From Helicobacter sp. 12S02634-8 (GTDB taxonomy: Bacteria; Campylobacterota; Campylobacteria; Campylobacterales; Helicobacteraceae): 64,000 nt of DNA. Under the pieces are notes generated by a model. The model was not told the origin of the DNA and searched no databases. It was given only the letters and a program-made list of their open reading frames with translations. Of this stretch, positions 1 through 13,430 are shown piece after piece (position 1 is the stretch's first letter; each line of letters opens with the position of its first letter). The stretch covers positions 38,853 through 102,852 of the forward strand of contig NZ_MLAP01000008.1 of NCBI RefSeq assembly GCF_002272865.1, read 5' to 3'. Both the position numbers and the translations under genes were made by a program.

Positions 1-4528
<4,528 letters not shown>

Positions 4529-4543
4529 CTATAAATACAACAA

Positions 4544-4571
4544 CCCAAAAATAGAAAAGCCTATTTTTGGG
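4544..4571 (-). terminator. Perfect 11-bp hairpin between rplL and rpoBC (probable attenuator)
   Basis: CCCAAAAATAG (4544-4554) and CTATTTTTGGG (4561-4571) are exact complements around a 6-nt loop. On the transcribed strand the stem is followed by TTGTTG rather than a long T run, so it would be a partial terminator or a processing site. A position between the L12 gene and the RNA polymerase gene matches the attenuator known in E. coli. It could lower rpoBC expression relative to ribosomal proteins. Confidence 0.6.
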
Positions 4572-4598
4572 TATTTAAAAACATTTTTCTATGCAAGG

Positions 4599-4973
4599 TT
4601 ATTTCACTTCGACCTTAGCTCCAGCTTCTTCGAGTTTTTTCTTAAAGGTTTCAGCATCTTCTTTATTCACGCCCTCTTTGATGGTATGGGGAGTTTTTTC
4701 AGTGGCTTCTTTAGCTTCTTTAAGACCAAGTCCTGTGATCTCTCTGACAGCTTTGATGACATTGATTTTATTCGCACCGCTATCAAGCAAAACAACATTG
4801 AATTCTGTTTTTTCCTCAACAGCTGCCGCTCCTCCTGCTGCAACAGCTCCAGCGACCACTGTAGGTGCTGCACTCACGCCAAACTTCTCTTCAAAAGCCT
4901 TCACCAATTCTGATAGCTCAAGAACTGACAAACTCCCGATATAATCTAAAACTTCTTCTTTTGTAATCGCCAT
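4599..4973 (-). CDS. rplL: 50S ribosomal protein L7/L12
   Basis: L7/L12 forms the flexible stalk of the large ribosomal subunit, recruiting elongation factors through its C-terminal domain. The 124-residue length is standard. The N-terminal dimerisation part ([20 protein letters not shown]) is followed by an Ala/Gly-rich hinge near residues 38-52. The conserved C-terminal domain has [20 protein letters not shown] and ends GAKVEVK. It follows rplJ by 18 nt, the usual L10-L12 pairing, and precedes rpoBC. Confidence 0.98.
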   Translation of the reverse strand: MAITKEEVLDYIGSLSVLELSELVKAFEEKFGVSAAPTVVAGAVAAGGAAAVEEKTEFNVVLLDSGANKINVIKAVREITGLGLKEAKEATEKTPHTIKEGVNKEDAETFKKKLEEAGAKVEVK

Positions 4974-4991
4974 AATGGCCTCCTTAAATTT

Positions 4992-5474
4992 TTATTCTTG
5001 TTCCTTTTGTTTTCTCAGATTATCCAATCCAGTGACAAAATATCGTGCTGGTGCTGTCCAGACAGACAAAAGCATACCGATAAGTTCTTCTTTGCTTGGT
5101 AGTTTTGAGATAGCCATAATATGATCTGAGCTAACTTTTTCTTGATCAAAACAACCCACTTTGATAGCAAACTTATCTTTATTTTCTTCAGAAAACTTAG
5201 CTACTAGCTTGGATAACGCTATTTGGTCATTGCCCCAAATGAAAATATTGGTATCTCTCAATTCCAAATCAGGGTATTGGGCATTTTTCATAGAAATCTC
5301 TGCCAAAGTATTTTTGACTACTTGGACTTTGATTTGCAAATCTCTAGCCGAAACCCTAAGCTTCTCCAAACTCTTGACACTGAGTCCTTTATAATCGCAC
5401 ACAACCAGAGCAGAGGCATTTTGAAACTCTGCTGCTAGATACGCAACGGTTTGATTCTTTTGAAGTTTGGTCAT
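4992..5474 (-). CDS. rplJ: 50S ribosomal protein L10
   Basis: L10 anchors L7/L12 dimers to 23S rRNA at the base of the stalk. The 160-residue protein opens [20 protein letters not shown], has the family's [17 protein letters not shown] segment, and ends in the C-terminal helix that would carry L12. An AAGGAGG-type ribosome-binding site lies just upstream. It is separated from rplA by about 100 nt holding nested complementary arms, as expected if L10(L12)4 autoregulates translation through its leader. Confidence 0.97.
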   Translation of the reverse strand: MTKLQKNQTVAYLAAEFQNASALVVCDYKGLSVKSLEKLRVSARDLQIKVQVVKNTLAEISMKNAQYPDLELRDTNIFIWGNDQIALSKLVAKFSEENKDKFAIKVGCFDQEKVSSDHIMAISKLPSKEELIGMLLSVWTAPARYFVTGLDNLRKQKEQE

Positions 5475-5576
5475 TTTTTCCTCCTTTCCAGACTAGACTT
5501 CTACAAGGAGAGTTATCAAATTAAGCTAAAAAGCCCTTGTGATCTTTAGTCCAAAGATAAAAATAAAACTTAAACT
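5475..5576 (-). promoter_or_regulatory. Probable L10 leader upstream of rplJ
   Basis: The rplA-rplJ interval has nested complementary arms: 5491-5495 (GACTA on plus) with 5547-5551 (TAGTC), and inside them 5504-5508 (CAAGG) with 5535-5539 (CCTTG). A strong Shine-Dalgarno follows before rplJ. L10 leaders that bind the L10-L12 complex occupy this position in many bacteria. I infer the same here from position and pairing only. Confidence 0.45.
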
Positions 5577-6281
5577 TTATTTAACATCCATGAGTTCTTG
5601 AGAGTCCAATTTGACTGAGGGCGACATTGTCAAAGACAAAATCCCTCCTTTGATATATTTTCCTTTTGCACTCGCAGGCTTCAAGCGATTGATGGTTTTA
5701 AGAAATTCTAACATATTTTCTTTGATTTTCTCTTCTGGGAAGCTTGCCTTGCCTATGGGAGCGTGGATATTTCCCTTTTTATCCACTCGGAAATTCACCT
5801 GACCACTCTTAGCGTTGGTTACAGCCTTGAGAATATCCATTGTTACCGTTCCAGTTTTGGGATTAGGCATTAATCCCTTAGGCCCTAATATCCTACCGAC
5901 TTTCCCAACAAGTGCCATCATATCAGGCGTTGCGATCACCATATCAAAGTTCAAATTACCATTTTTGATCTCTTCTGCAAGATCTTCATCACCCACTACA
6001 TCTGCTCCAGCACTCCTAGCCTCATCAGCCTTAAGCCCCTTAGCAAAGACAGCAACGCGAACTTTCTTGCCTGTCCCATGGGGCAATACTACAGCACCCC
6101 TTATCATCTGATCGGCATGTCTTGGGTCTACGCCAAGCCTGAGAGCTACTTCTACTGTTTCATCAAATTTAGCAGAGGCTAAAGATTTGACAGTGCTGAC
6201 TCCACTGCTTATGTCGTATATACGATTGCTATCAACTTTTGAAAGCAAACCTTGTAATCTTTTGGCTACCTTTTTTTCCAT
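5577..6281 (-). CDS. rplA: 50S ribosomal protein L1
   Basis: L1 forms the mobile L1 stalk at the E site and often represses its own operon. The 234-residue length is normal. Diagnostic segments are [49 protein letters not shown] and [19 protein letters not shown]. It follows rplK by about 24 nt. Confidence 0.98.
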   Translation of the reverse strand: MEKKVAKRLQGLLSKVDSNRIYDISSGVSTVKSLASAKFDETVEVALRLGVDPRHADQMIRGAVVLPHGTGKKVRVAVFAKGLKADEARSAGADVVGDEDLAEEIKNGNLNFDMVIATPDMMALVGKVGRILGPKGLMPNPKTGTVTMDILKAVTNAKSGQVNFRVDKKGNIHAPIGKASFPEEKIKENMLEFLKTINRLKPASAKGKYIKGGILSLTMSPSVKLDSQELMDVK

Positions 6282-6305
6282 ACCATAAACTCCATTATAA
6301 TTTTT

Positions 6306-6731
6306 TTAATCAACGACTTCTACGCCCATACTCCTCGCACTGCCTGCAACAATCTTTTTTGCAGCATCTAGAGTGGTTGCGTTCAGATCTTCTATCTTGA
6401 GGTTTGCTATTTCTTCGACTTGTTTTTGGGTCAATTTAGCGATTTTGTTCTTCAATGGATTGTCTGATCCTTTTGTGATACCTGCAGCCTTTTTGATCAA
6501 ATCAGTCACAGGAGGTTTTTTAGTCACAAAAGTAAAGCTTTTATCTTGATAAATCGTAATGATCACTGGAATATTAAAATTCCCCATATCTTTAGTTTTT
6601 TCATTAAAAGCCTTGCAAAATTCCATAATATTCACCCCTCTTTGACCCAATGCAGGACCTACAGGAGGTGAAGGATTTGCCTTGCCAGCAGGAATCTGCA
6701 ATTTCAATTCCCCAACAATTTTCTTTGCCAT
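6306..6731 (-). CDS. rplK: 50S ribosomal protein L11
   Basis: L11 binds the GTPase-associated region of 23S rRNA with L10/L12. The 141-residue protein has the canonical start [20 protein letters not shown], then [20 protein letters not shown] and the C-terminal RNA-binding domain ending [10 protein letters not shown]. The order nusG-rplK-rplA-rplJ-rplL is the standard bacterial one. Confidence 0.98.
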   Translation of the reverse strand: MAKKIVGELKLQIPAGKANPSPPVGPALGQRGVNIMEFCKAFNEKTKDMGNFNIPVIITIYQDKSFTFVTKKPPVTDLIKKAAGITKGSDNPLKNKIAKLTQKQVEEIANLKIEDLNATTLDAAKKIVAGSARSMGVEVVD

Positions 6732-6756
6732 CTTTGTTTCCTTTTAAATGTTTTAA

Positions 6757-7290
6757 TTATACTATTTTTTCTACTTGTGAATATAGTATCTCTATAGGAG
6801 TATTTCTACCAAAAATAGAAACATTTAACTTTAACTTTCTATGTTCAATATCATATTCCTCAACTGTTGCCGTAAAATTTGCAAAAGGACCCTCTACAAT
6901 CCGCACAACTTCACCAGGATCAAAAGAAATCTTTGGCTTGGGCGCCGCACGATTTTTGACTTTTTCAAGAATATGGTTGATATCTGCTTCACTCAAAGGT
7001 GTAGGTTTTTTATTTTCACCAATAAATCGGCTCACCTTGGGGAGTGATTGTATCATATGCCAAAGTGCAGTATCCAAATCAACCTTGATAAAAACATAAC
7101 CAGGATAGAGGCTCTGCTCTGTTACCTTGCTTTTACTTTTCTTAGAAACCTCAATAATATCCTCTGTGGGGACAACGATTTCTTTTAAACGATCACCGAT
7201 ATTATGCTCTTTGACAATATTTTCGATGGCTCTTTTGACAGCCTGCTCACTACCCGAATAAGTCTGTATGGCATACCAATCTAACGACAT
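6757..7290 (-). CDS. nusG: Transcription elongation/termination factor NusG
   Basis: NusG binds RNA polymerase, reduces pausing, and links it to Rho or to the ribosome. The 177-residue protein has the NGN domain first (MSLDWYAIQTYSGSEQAVKR, YPGYVFIKVDL). A C-terminal KOW domain follows (FDPGEVVRIVEGPFANFTA). It follows secE by 11 nt, the conserved secE-nusG pair. Confidence 0.97.
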   Translation of the reverse strand: MSLDWYAIQTYSGSEQAVKRAIENIVKEHNIGDRLKEIVVPTEDIIEVSKKSKSKVTEQSLYPGYVFIKVDLDTALWHMIQSLPKVSRFIGENKKPTPLSEADINHILEKVKNRAAPKPKISFDPGEVVRIVEGPFANFTATVEEYDIEHRKLKLNVSIFGRNTPIEILYSQVEKIV

Positions 7291-7301
7291 AAAATCTCCT
7301 A

Positions 7302-7481
7302 TTACAGAATACTAGATACAGAAGCAGACAAAATAAGATCGACTAATGCCAAAAACAAAGTAATAATTGTTACTACAATAACTATTGATATTGAAGCATT
7401 TCTTATTTGCTCTTTAGTGGGAAAAATTACCTTGGATAATTCTTCTTTAGCCAATCTATAATATACAAATATTTTTTTCAT
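7302..7481 (-). CDS. secE: Preprotein translocase subunit SecE
   Basis: This 59-residue protein reads MKKIFVYYRLAKEELSKVIF, then PTKEQIRNAS and one hydrophobic segment of about 20 residues near the C-terminus. That is the single-membrane-span form of SecE, which clamps SecY in the inner-membrane translocon. The amphipathic helix with its KEELSKV..PT motif is the conserved region. It lies between tRNA-Trp and nusG. Confidence 0.93.
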   Translation of the reverse strand: MKKIFVYYRLAKEELSKVIFPTKEQIRNASISIVIVVTIITLFLALVDLILSASVSSIL

Positions 7482-7517
7482 AAAATCTCACTTCTAAATT
7501 ATAGTCCAATTTAAAAA

Positions 7518-7593
7518 TGGCAGGCCAGGAGGGACTCGAACCCCCAACACTCGGTTTTGGAGACCGACGCTCTACCATTGGAGCTACTGACCT
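7518..7593 (-). tRNA. tRNA-Trp (CCA anticodon)
   Basis: The reverse strand folds as a cloverleaf with acceptor AGGTCAG/CTGGCCT (one G-T pair) and a T-arm with GGTTCGAGTCC. The anticodon loop is CTCCAAA, giving anticodon CCA. The 3' CCA is encoded (7518-7520). It lies between rpmG and secE, a common position in this group. Confidence 0.96.
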
Positions 7594-7611
7594 ATGAAGC
7601 CAGGAAAAATC

Positions 7612-7770
7612 CTAGCTCTTTAGCTTAACTTCTTTGTGTATTGTATGTTTATTAAGCCTAGGGCAGAACTTTTTGAGCTCCAGTTTTTCTGTATTTGTCT
7701 TAGCGTTTTTTGTTGTGCTGTAATTGATATCGCCACTCTCAGAGCATTTTAGCCCTATTTTAACTTTCAT
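7612..7770 (-). CDS. rpmG: 50S ribosomal protein L33
   Basis: This 52-residue protein begins [20 protein letters not shown], has [20 protein letters not shown], and ends KEVKLKS. It is the short basic L33 of the large subunit. Of the usual two zinc-binding CxxC pairs only single cysteines remain (C9 and C36, followed by P-R-L), so this looks like the zinc-free form. It lies 19 nt downstream of tuf and just before tRNA-Trp. Confidence 0.94.
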   Translation of the reverse strand: MKVKIGLKCSESGDINYSTTKNAKTNTEKLELKKFCPRLNKHTIHKEVKLKS

Positions 7771-7789
7771 AATACTTTCCTAAACCTTA

Positions 7790-8989
7790 TTATTCAATGA
7801 TCTTGGTTACAACACCTGCACCGACTGTTCTACCACCTTCTCTGATAGCAAATTTAGTCCCAAGTTCGAGCGCAATAGGGCTGATGAGTTCGACATTGAT
7901 TTTGATATTATCACCTGGCATAACCATTTCTACACCATCAGGCAATTTGATAGAGCCTGTCACATCTGTAGTTCTGACATAGAATTGGGGGCGATAGCCA
8001 TCAAAAAATGGAGTGTGTCTACCACCTTCTTCTTTAGAAAGGACATAGATTTCACCTTCAAATTTCTTGTGTGGAGTGATAGAGCCTGGCTTACACAAAA
8101 CCATACCTCGGATAACATCTTCCTTCTTAGTTCCGCGCAAGAGAACACCGACATTATCACCAGCTTCACCTTTGTCTAGCTCTTTTCGGAACATCTCTAC
8201 ACCTGTAACGATTGTCTTTTGTGTATCCCGGATACCTACGATTTCGACTTCATCACTGACTTTGACAACGCCTCTCTCGATTCTACCTGTCACAACCGTT
8301 CCACGACCTGCAATAGAAAATACATCTTCAACAGGCATCAAGAAGGTCTTATCGGTATCTCTTTCTGGAGTGGGGATATAGCTATCGACTTCTGCCATCA
8401 ATTTAAGGACTTTTTCGCCCCATTCACCGACATTGCCACTTTTTGCTTCTTCCAATGCCTTCAAAGCTGAACCTGCAACAATTGGTGTATCATCACCAGG
8501 GAACTCATAAGCACTCAAAAGTTCGCGCACTTCCATCTCAACCAAATCAAGCAATTCTTGGTCATCTACCATATCTTGTTTGTTCAAAAACACAACGATA
8601 TAAGGCACACCGACTTGTCTGGATAGAAGAATATGCTCTCTTGTTTGGGGCATAGGACCATCTGCGGCAGAAACAACCAAAATCGCGCCGTCCATCTGTG
8701 CAGCACCTGTAATCATATTTTTTACATAGTCTGCGTGTCCAGGGCAATCTACGTGTGCATAGTGTCGGTTTTCTGTTTCATACTCGATGTGAGAAGTTGC
8801 GATAGTGATCCCTCTTTCTTTTTCTTCTGGAGCATTGTCTATGTTATCATAGTCTTTCATTTCAGCAAGACCCTTGAGAGATAAAACAGCAGAAATAGCA
8901 GCACTCAATGTGGTTTTACCATGGTCTACGTGTCCAATAGTCCCAATATTGACATGGGGTTTAGTTTTGACAAATTTTTCCTTCGCCAT
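7790..8989 (-). CDS. tuf: Translation elongation factor Tu
   Basis: EF-Tu delivers aminoacyl-tRNA to the ribosomal A site as a GTPase. The 399-residue protein has the P-loop [10 protein letters not shown], switch [14 protein letters not shown], and the guanine-specificity motifs NKQD and SALKA. Domains 2 and 3 follow, ending [11 protein letters not shown] strong AGGAGA site precedes the start. It lies downstream of four tRNA genes in the same direction, as in a classic tRNA-tuf operon. Confidence 0.99.
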   Translation of the reverse strand: MAKEKFVKTKPHVNIGTIGHVDHGKTTLSAAISAVLSLKGLAEMKDYDNIDNAPEEKERGITIATSHIEYETENRHYAHVDCPGHADYVKNMITGAAQMDGAILVVSAADGPMPQTREHILLSRQVGVPYIVVFLNKQDMVDDQELLDLVEMEVRELLSAYEFPGDDTPIVAGSALKALEEAKSGNVGEWGEKVLKLMAEVDSYIPTPERDTDKTFLMPVEDVFSIAGRGTVVTGRIERGVVKVSDEVEIVGIRDTQKTIVTGVEMFRKELDKGEAGDNVGVLLRGTKKEDVIRGMVLCKPGSITPHKKFEGEIYVLSKEEGGRHTPFFDGYRPQFYVRTTDVTGSIKLPDGVEMVMPGDNIKINVELISPIALELGTKFAIREGGRTVGAGVVTKIIE

Positions 8990-9089
8990 TTGTTTTCTCC
9001 TGAAATTAAAATTTGAGTTTTGATTCTAATAGAAATGTTCTTATATTCAGTTAAAAACGATTCATATCAAAATCTTTTCTTAGAAAAAC

Positions 9090-9164
<75 letters not shown>

Positions 9165-9218
9165 ATTGTTTTGGAGCTTAGAGTATACTTTTTAGTAGAA
9201 GTTCAGCTCCCAGTAATA

Positions 9219-9295
9219 TGGAGCGGGAAACGGGGCTCGAACCCGCGACCCTCAGCTTGGAAGGCTGATGCTCTAGCCAACTGAGCTATTCCCGC
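9219..9295 (-). tRNA. tRNA-Gly (TCC anticodon)
   Basis: Acceptor GCGGGAA pairs with TTCCCGC, with discriminator T and an encoded CCA. The anticodon stem-loop CAGCCTTCCAAGCTG gives anticodon TCC, and the T-arm has GGGTTCGAGCCCC. It lies in the tRNA cluster upstream of tuf. Confidence 0.96.
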
Positions 9296-9366
9296 ATCTT
9301 GGCTTATACACTATAACTCAATGCGATAAACCCTAGGACAATACGACCTAAGATAGGACATATTAG

Positions 9367-9451
<85 letters not shown>

Positions 9452-9539
9452 CAACTAAAACACTGATAGTTATAGCAAACAATACTGGTCAAACACTGAT
9501 TCAGAGAATTCTGTTTTAGAGTTTGAAAAAACAAAAATA

Positions 9540-9615
9540 TGGAGCTGGTTAAGGGACTTGAACCCCCGGCCTGCTGCTTACAAGGCAGCTGCTCTACCAA
9601 CTGAGCTAAACCAGC
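9540..9615 (-). tRNA. tRNA-Thr (TGT anticodon)
   Basis: Acceptor GCTGGTT pairs with AACCAGC, with an encoded CCA. The anticodon stem-loop CTGCCTTGTAAGGCAG gives TGT, and the T-arm has GGGGTTCAAGTCCC. It is the first gene after the promoter at 9636-9665. Confidence 0.96.
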
Positions 9616-9635
9616 ACATCAATTACAAAATCGAA

Positions 9636-9665
9636 ATTATACTGATTTTGACCCCCATCTGTCAA
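9636..9665 (-). promoter_or_regulatory. Near-consensus sigma-70 promoter of the tRNA-tuf-rpl-rpo cluster
   Basis: On the reverse strand, TTGACA (9660-9665) and TATAAT (9636-9641) are both perfect hexamers with an 18-nt spacer, 20 nt before tRNA-Thr(TGT). A perfect -35 box is unusual in Helicobacter, where -35 regions are usually weak. It fits a very highly expressed stable-RNA/translation operon. Confidence 0.8.
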
Positions 9666-9739
9666 GCATTTTTAATAATTTTATAGCTTTGCGATCAATA
9701 AACCCAGCAATAAACCTAGATATGCCCCCTACTTTTGAG

Positions 9740-9745
9740 TATAAT
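9740..9745 (+). promoter_or_regulatory. -10 box of the manC promoter
   Basis: TATAAT at 9740-9745, preceded by TTTTGAG and without a clear -35 box, lies 33 nt before the manC start. This is the usual appearance of a Helicobacter housekeeping promoter. It diverges from the tRNA-operon promoter about 75 bp away. Confidence 0.6.
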
Positions 9746-9778
9746 GCAAGGCACAATTTATTTTTAGGGATCTTTACT

Positions 9779-11176
9779 ATGACTATCACAATCCTTTGTG
9801 GGGGTTCAGGCACTAGACTTTGGCCCCTTTCGCGATCTTTGTTACCCAAGCAATTTGTCCCCTTGCTGCACGATACCTCATTTTTTACCCAAACATTACT
9901 GCGTAATCGCCCTTTTATTGAGCTTTTTGATGCACATTTCCAGATCATCACCAACCAAGACCATTATTTTCTCGCCCAAGACCAAGCCAAAAAGGCCAAC
10001 ACCCCTATCCAAAGCTATATCTTAGAATCGCTCGGAAAAAACACTGCTCCTGCCCTCACTATCAGCACACTCGATACAATCAAACATTATGGTGGCGATG
10101 AGATTATCCTAGCACTCCCTAGCGATCACCTCATCAAAAACACTCCAAACTACCAAAAAGCTGTCCAAAAAGCCATAGAATATGCCAAAAAAGATTATCT
10201 TGTTACCTTTGGTATCTGCCCCACCACGCCCCATACAGGCTATGGCTATATCCGATGTAGTGATTCTGATTGTGTCGAGCAATTTGTCGAAAAACCCAAT
10301 CTTGAAATGGCACAAAAATACATCTGTGAAAAAAATTATTTCTGGAATAGTGGTATGTTTTGCTTCAAAGCCTCAAGTTTCTTGCACCAAATGCAAACTT
10401 ATGCCCCTAAAATATATGAAATATGCCAAAAAGTCTATGAAAATTCCAAACAAGATGGAGAATATATCCGTTTAGATCCCAAATCCTCTGAAGAGCTTCC
10501 AGAAATCAGTATCGATTATGCCTTGATGGAAAAAAGTCCAAAAGTCAAATGTGTCATCGAAGAGCTTGAGTGGAGTGATATCGGTAGTTTTGAGTCCTTA
10601 GAAACCCAGTGGGATAAAGACTCTTTAGGCAATGCTTCCAAAAATGCTCTGATTGCCAAAGAAAGCAAAAATAATTTTGTGATCGCAGACAAACTTGTAG
10701 CCACTATCGGTATCGATGATCTCATTATAGTAGACACCAACGACTCCCTCCTCATCGCCAAAAAAGGTCAATCCCAAAAGATAAAAGACATTATCCACAC
10801 ACTCAAAACCTCCCACCCCCACCTCGCACAAATCCATACAACAGCCTATCGCCCTTGGGGGAATTACACCGTGCTGCTTGAATCTCCAAGCTATAAAATC
10901 AAGCAAATCATTGTCAAGCCAAAATCCCGTCTGAGTCTTCAAAAGCACTTCCATCGCAATGAGCATTGGACAATAGTCAGTGGCAGTGCATTGATTACTT
11001 TAGGGGACAAAGAGATTTTTCTCAAAGCCAATGAATCTACCTATATTCCGATGGGGCAACTCCACCGCTTGGAAAATCCTGGCAAAATTGATTTGGTGAT
11101 CATAGAAATTCAAGTGGGTGAATATCTTGGTGAAGATGATATTATCAGAATAGAAGATGATTTCAAAAGATGTTAA
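9779..11176 (+). CDS. manC: Mannose-1-phosphate guanylyltransferase / mannose-6-phosphate isomerase
   Basis: This bifunctional enzyme makes GDP-mannose from mannose-1-phosphate and GTP; the C-terminal cupin domain interconverts mannose-6-phosphate and fructose-6-phosphate. The nucleotidyltransferase signature CGGSGTRLWPLSR lies at residues 7-19, with SDHLIK and EKP motifs after it. The type II isomerase cupin begins near residue 355 (YRPWGNY, then LQKHFHRNEHW). I chose the ATG at 9779, 465 residues, because the sugar-nucleotide motif then sits right at the N-terminus. An upstream in-frame ATG would add 30 unconserved residues. It is first of the GDP-fucose gene set. Confidence 0.95.
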   Translation: MTITILCGGSGTRLWPLSRSLLPKQFVPLLHDTSFFTQTLLRNRPFIELFDAHFQIITNQDHYFLAQDQAKKANTPIQSYILESLGKNTAPALTISTLDTIKHYGGDEIILALPSDHLIKNTPNYQKAVQKAIEYAKKDYLVTFGICPTTPHTGYGYIRCSDSDCVEQFVEKPNLEMAQKYICEKNYFWNSGMFCFKASSFLHQMQTYAPKIYEICQKVYENSKQDGEYIRLDPKSSEELPEISIDYALMEKSPKVKCVIEELEWSDIGSFESLETQWDKDSLGNASKNALIAKESKNNFVIADKLVATIGIDDLIIVDTNDSLLIAKKGQSQKIKDIIHTLKTSHPHLAQIHTTAYRPWGNYTVLLESPSYKIKQIIVKPKSRLSLQKHFHRNEHWTIVSGSALITLGDKEIFLKANESTYIPMGQLHRLENPGKIDLVIIEIQVGEYLGEDDIIRIEDDFKRC

Positions 11177-11302
11177 AAGATTCAAAAGTCTTAGAACAAA
11201 CAATCAAGACTCCTAAAATGGCTCTTTTGTGATTTTTGAGCCCAAAGCTTTTTTTGAATCTATGCTAAAATACCCCAAAATATCTAGCCAAAGGAACATC
11301 TC

Positions 11303-12415
11303 ATGAAAGTTGCACTCATTACAGGGATCACAGGTCAAGATGGTGCTTATCTGGCTGAGTTCTTGCTGAAAAAAGACTATATTGTCTATGGTCTGAAACG
11401 GCGCAGCTCGCTTTTTAACACAGATCGAATCGACCATCTCTATCAAGACCCCCATATCCAAAATCGCAATTTTATCCTCCGTTATGGCGATATGACAGAC
11501 TCGATGAATCTCACGCATATTATTCAAGAAGTCCAGCCCGATGAAATCTATAATCTTGCAGCTATGAGTCATGTGGGGGTATCCTTTGAAACACCTGAAT
11601 ACACAGCTAATGCCGATGGTATCGGGACACTTCGGATTTTAGAGGCTGTAAGGCTTTTAGGATTAGGAGAGAAAACTAAAATCTATCAGGCTTCAACAAG
11701 CGAGCTTTTTGGCAAGGTTCAAGAAATCCCCCAAAAAGAAACCACGCCTTTCTACCCACGCTCCCCTTATGCTTGTGCAAAGCTTTATGCATATTGGATC
11801 ACTGTGAATTATCGTGAGGCTTATGGGATTTTTGCTAGCAATGGTATTTTATTCAACCACGAAAGTCCGATCCGTGGCGAAACTTTTGTCACCCGAAAAA
11901 TCACACGCGGGGTCGCTAGTATCGCCCTTGGGCTTCAAGACAAGCTTTATTTAGGCAATCTAGGGGCTAAAAGAGATTGGGGGCATGCCAAAGACTATGT
12001 GCGCATGATGTGGTTGATTCTGCAAGCCAAAGAAGCGCAAGATTGGGTGATTGCTACAGGGGTCACCACAGAAGTGCGCGAGTTTGTCAAGATGGCTTTT
12101 GAAGAGATAGGCATAGAGATTGCCTTTAGGGGTGAGGGGATTGATGAAAAAGGCTATATCCAAAAATGCCACAACAAAGACTTTCAATTACCCATTGGCA
12201 AGGAGGTTATCAGCATAGACCCACGATATTTCCGGCCTACAGAAGTGGATTTGCTCATTGGGGACGCAAGCAAAGCAAGAGAAGAGCTCGGTTGGATCCC
12301 GCAATATGACCTCAAAAGCTTGGTAAAAGAAATGATGCAATCTGATTTGGGATTGATGCAAAAAAACAAATACCTCCAAAAAGGTGGCTATGAGATTTTG
12401 AGCTACTTTGAATAG
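11303..12415 (+). CDS. gmd: GDP-mannose 4,6-dehydratase
   Basis: The enzyme converts GDP-mannose to GDP-4-keto-6-deoxymannose, the first step towards GDP-L-fucose. This 370-residue short-chain dehydrogenase has the NADP-binding [17 protein letters not shown] at residues 8-24. The Gmd-specific [15 protein letters not shown] and ASTSELFG follow, with the catalytic YxxxK in [10 protein letters not shown] near residue 156. A TAAAAT -10 box near 11260 and an AAAGGAA ribosome-binding site suggest its own promoter as well as read-through from manC. Confidence 0.96.
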   Translation: MKVALITGITGQDGAYLAEFLLKKDYIVYGLKRRSSLFNTDRIDHLYQDPHIQNRNFILRYGDMTDSMNLTHIIQEVQPDEIYNLAAMSHVGVSFETPEYTANADGIGTLRILEAVRLLGLGEKTKIYQASTSELFGKVQEIPQKETTPFYPRSPYACAKLYAYWITVNYREAYGIFASNGILFNHESPIRGETFVTRKITRGVASIALGLQDKLYLGNLGAKRDWGHAKDYVRMMWLILQAKEAQDWVIATGVTTEVREFVKMAFEEIGIEIAFRGEGIDEKGYIQKCHNKDFQLPIGKEVISIDPRYFRPTEVDLLIGDASKAREELGWIPQYDLKSLVKEMMQSDLGLMQKNKYLQKGGYEILSYFE

Positions 12416-12461
12416 CCCATATCTAAAATAGGCAATCTATCATCTACAAACAAGGAAAACA

Positions 12462-13430
12462 ATGGATCATGCATCTAAGATTTTTATCGCAGGACATCTT
12501 GGGCTAGTTGGCTCAGCACTTACAAAAACCTTGCAAGATAAGGGCTATCAAAATCTCATCACAAAAACGCACGCCCAGCTTGATTTGAGCGATGGAGCGA
12601 GGGTGGAAGAATTTTTTAAAGAACAAGCCCCTGAATATGTATTTTTGAGTGCAGCTAAAGTCGGGGGGATTTACGCAAATAACACTTATCGCGCTGATTT
12701 TATCTATCAAAATCTAGCCATACAAAACAATGTCATTTACAACGCCTATCGATACGGGGTCAAAAAGCTTCTATTTCTAGGCTCTAGCTGTATCTATCCT
12801 AAAAACGCTCCCCAACCCATCAAAGAATCTTACCTACTCACAAGCGAGCTAGAATACACCAATGAGCCCTATGCAATTGCAAAGATTGCGGGGTTAAAGA
12901 TGTGTGAGGCGTTCAACTTGCAATATGGCTGTAATTTCATCGCTGTAATGCCCACTAATCTCTATGGTCAAAATGACAATTTCGACCCAGAAACCTCCCA
13001 TGTTCTGCCTGCTTTGATTGCAAAGTTCCATCAAGCTAAGCTCTCAGGGAGCCCATCTGTGCTGCTATGGGGGAGTGGGGAGCCAAGGCGAGAGTTTCTT
13101 TATAGCCTTGATATGGCAGAGGCTTGTGTGTATATTATGGAAAATATTGATTTCAAAGACCTCATCATATCAACCCAAGAGATTAAAAATACCCATATCA
13201 ATATCGGCTATGGGAGCGATATCAGTATCAAAGAGCTGGCTTTGCTGATTCAAGATATCATTGGCTATGATGGAGAGATTGTCTTTGATACTTCCAAACC
13301 TGATGGCACTTATCAAAAACTGCTAGATTCTTCTAAGCTCAATGCGATGGGCTTTAAGCCCAAAACCACACTCAAAGAGGGTATCAAAAAAGTCTATGAT
13401 TGGTATATCAAAAACAATGAAAAAAAATAA
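12462..13430 (+). CDS. fcl: GDP-L-fucose synthase
   Basis: This epimerase-reductase turns GDP-4-keto-6-deoxymannose into GDP-L-fucose with NADPH. The 322-residue protein has the nucleotide-binding GHLGLVGSAL at residues 10-19 and FLSAAKVGGIYANNTYRADF. Next come FLGSSCIYP, the catalytic Ser/Cys region, and YxxxK in EPYAIAKIAG near residue 138. MPTNLYGQNDNFDPETSHVL is characteristic of the family. Its last 14 bp overlap the start of the ABC transporter gene, pointing to coupled translation. Confidence 0.96.
   Translation: MDHASKIFIAGHLGLVGSALTKTLQDKGYQNLITKTHAQLDLSDGARVEEFFKEQAPEYVFLSAAKVGGIYANNTYRADFIYQNLAIQNNVIYNAYRYGVKKLLFLGSSCIYPKNAPQPIKESYLLTSELEYTNEPYAIAKIAGLKMCEAFNLQYGCNFIAVMPTNLYGQNDNFDPETSHVLPALIAKFHQAKLSGSPSVLLWGSGEPRREFLYSLDMAEACVYIMENIDFKDLIISTQEIKNTHINIGYGSDISIKELALLIQDIIGYDGEIVFDTSKPDGTYQKLLDSSKLNAMGFKPKTTLKEGIKKVYDWYIKNNEKK

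Noticed and set aside
9689..9778. Upstream extension of ManC by 30 residues
   Set aside because: It would overlap the promoter -10 box and place the nucleotide-binding motif far from the N-terminus; ATG 9779 fits the family.
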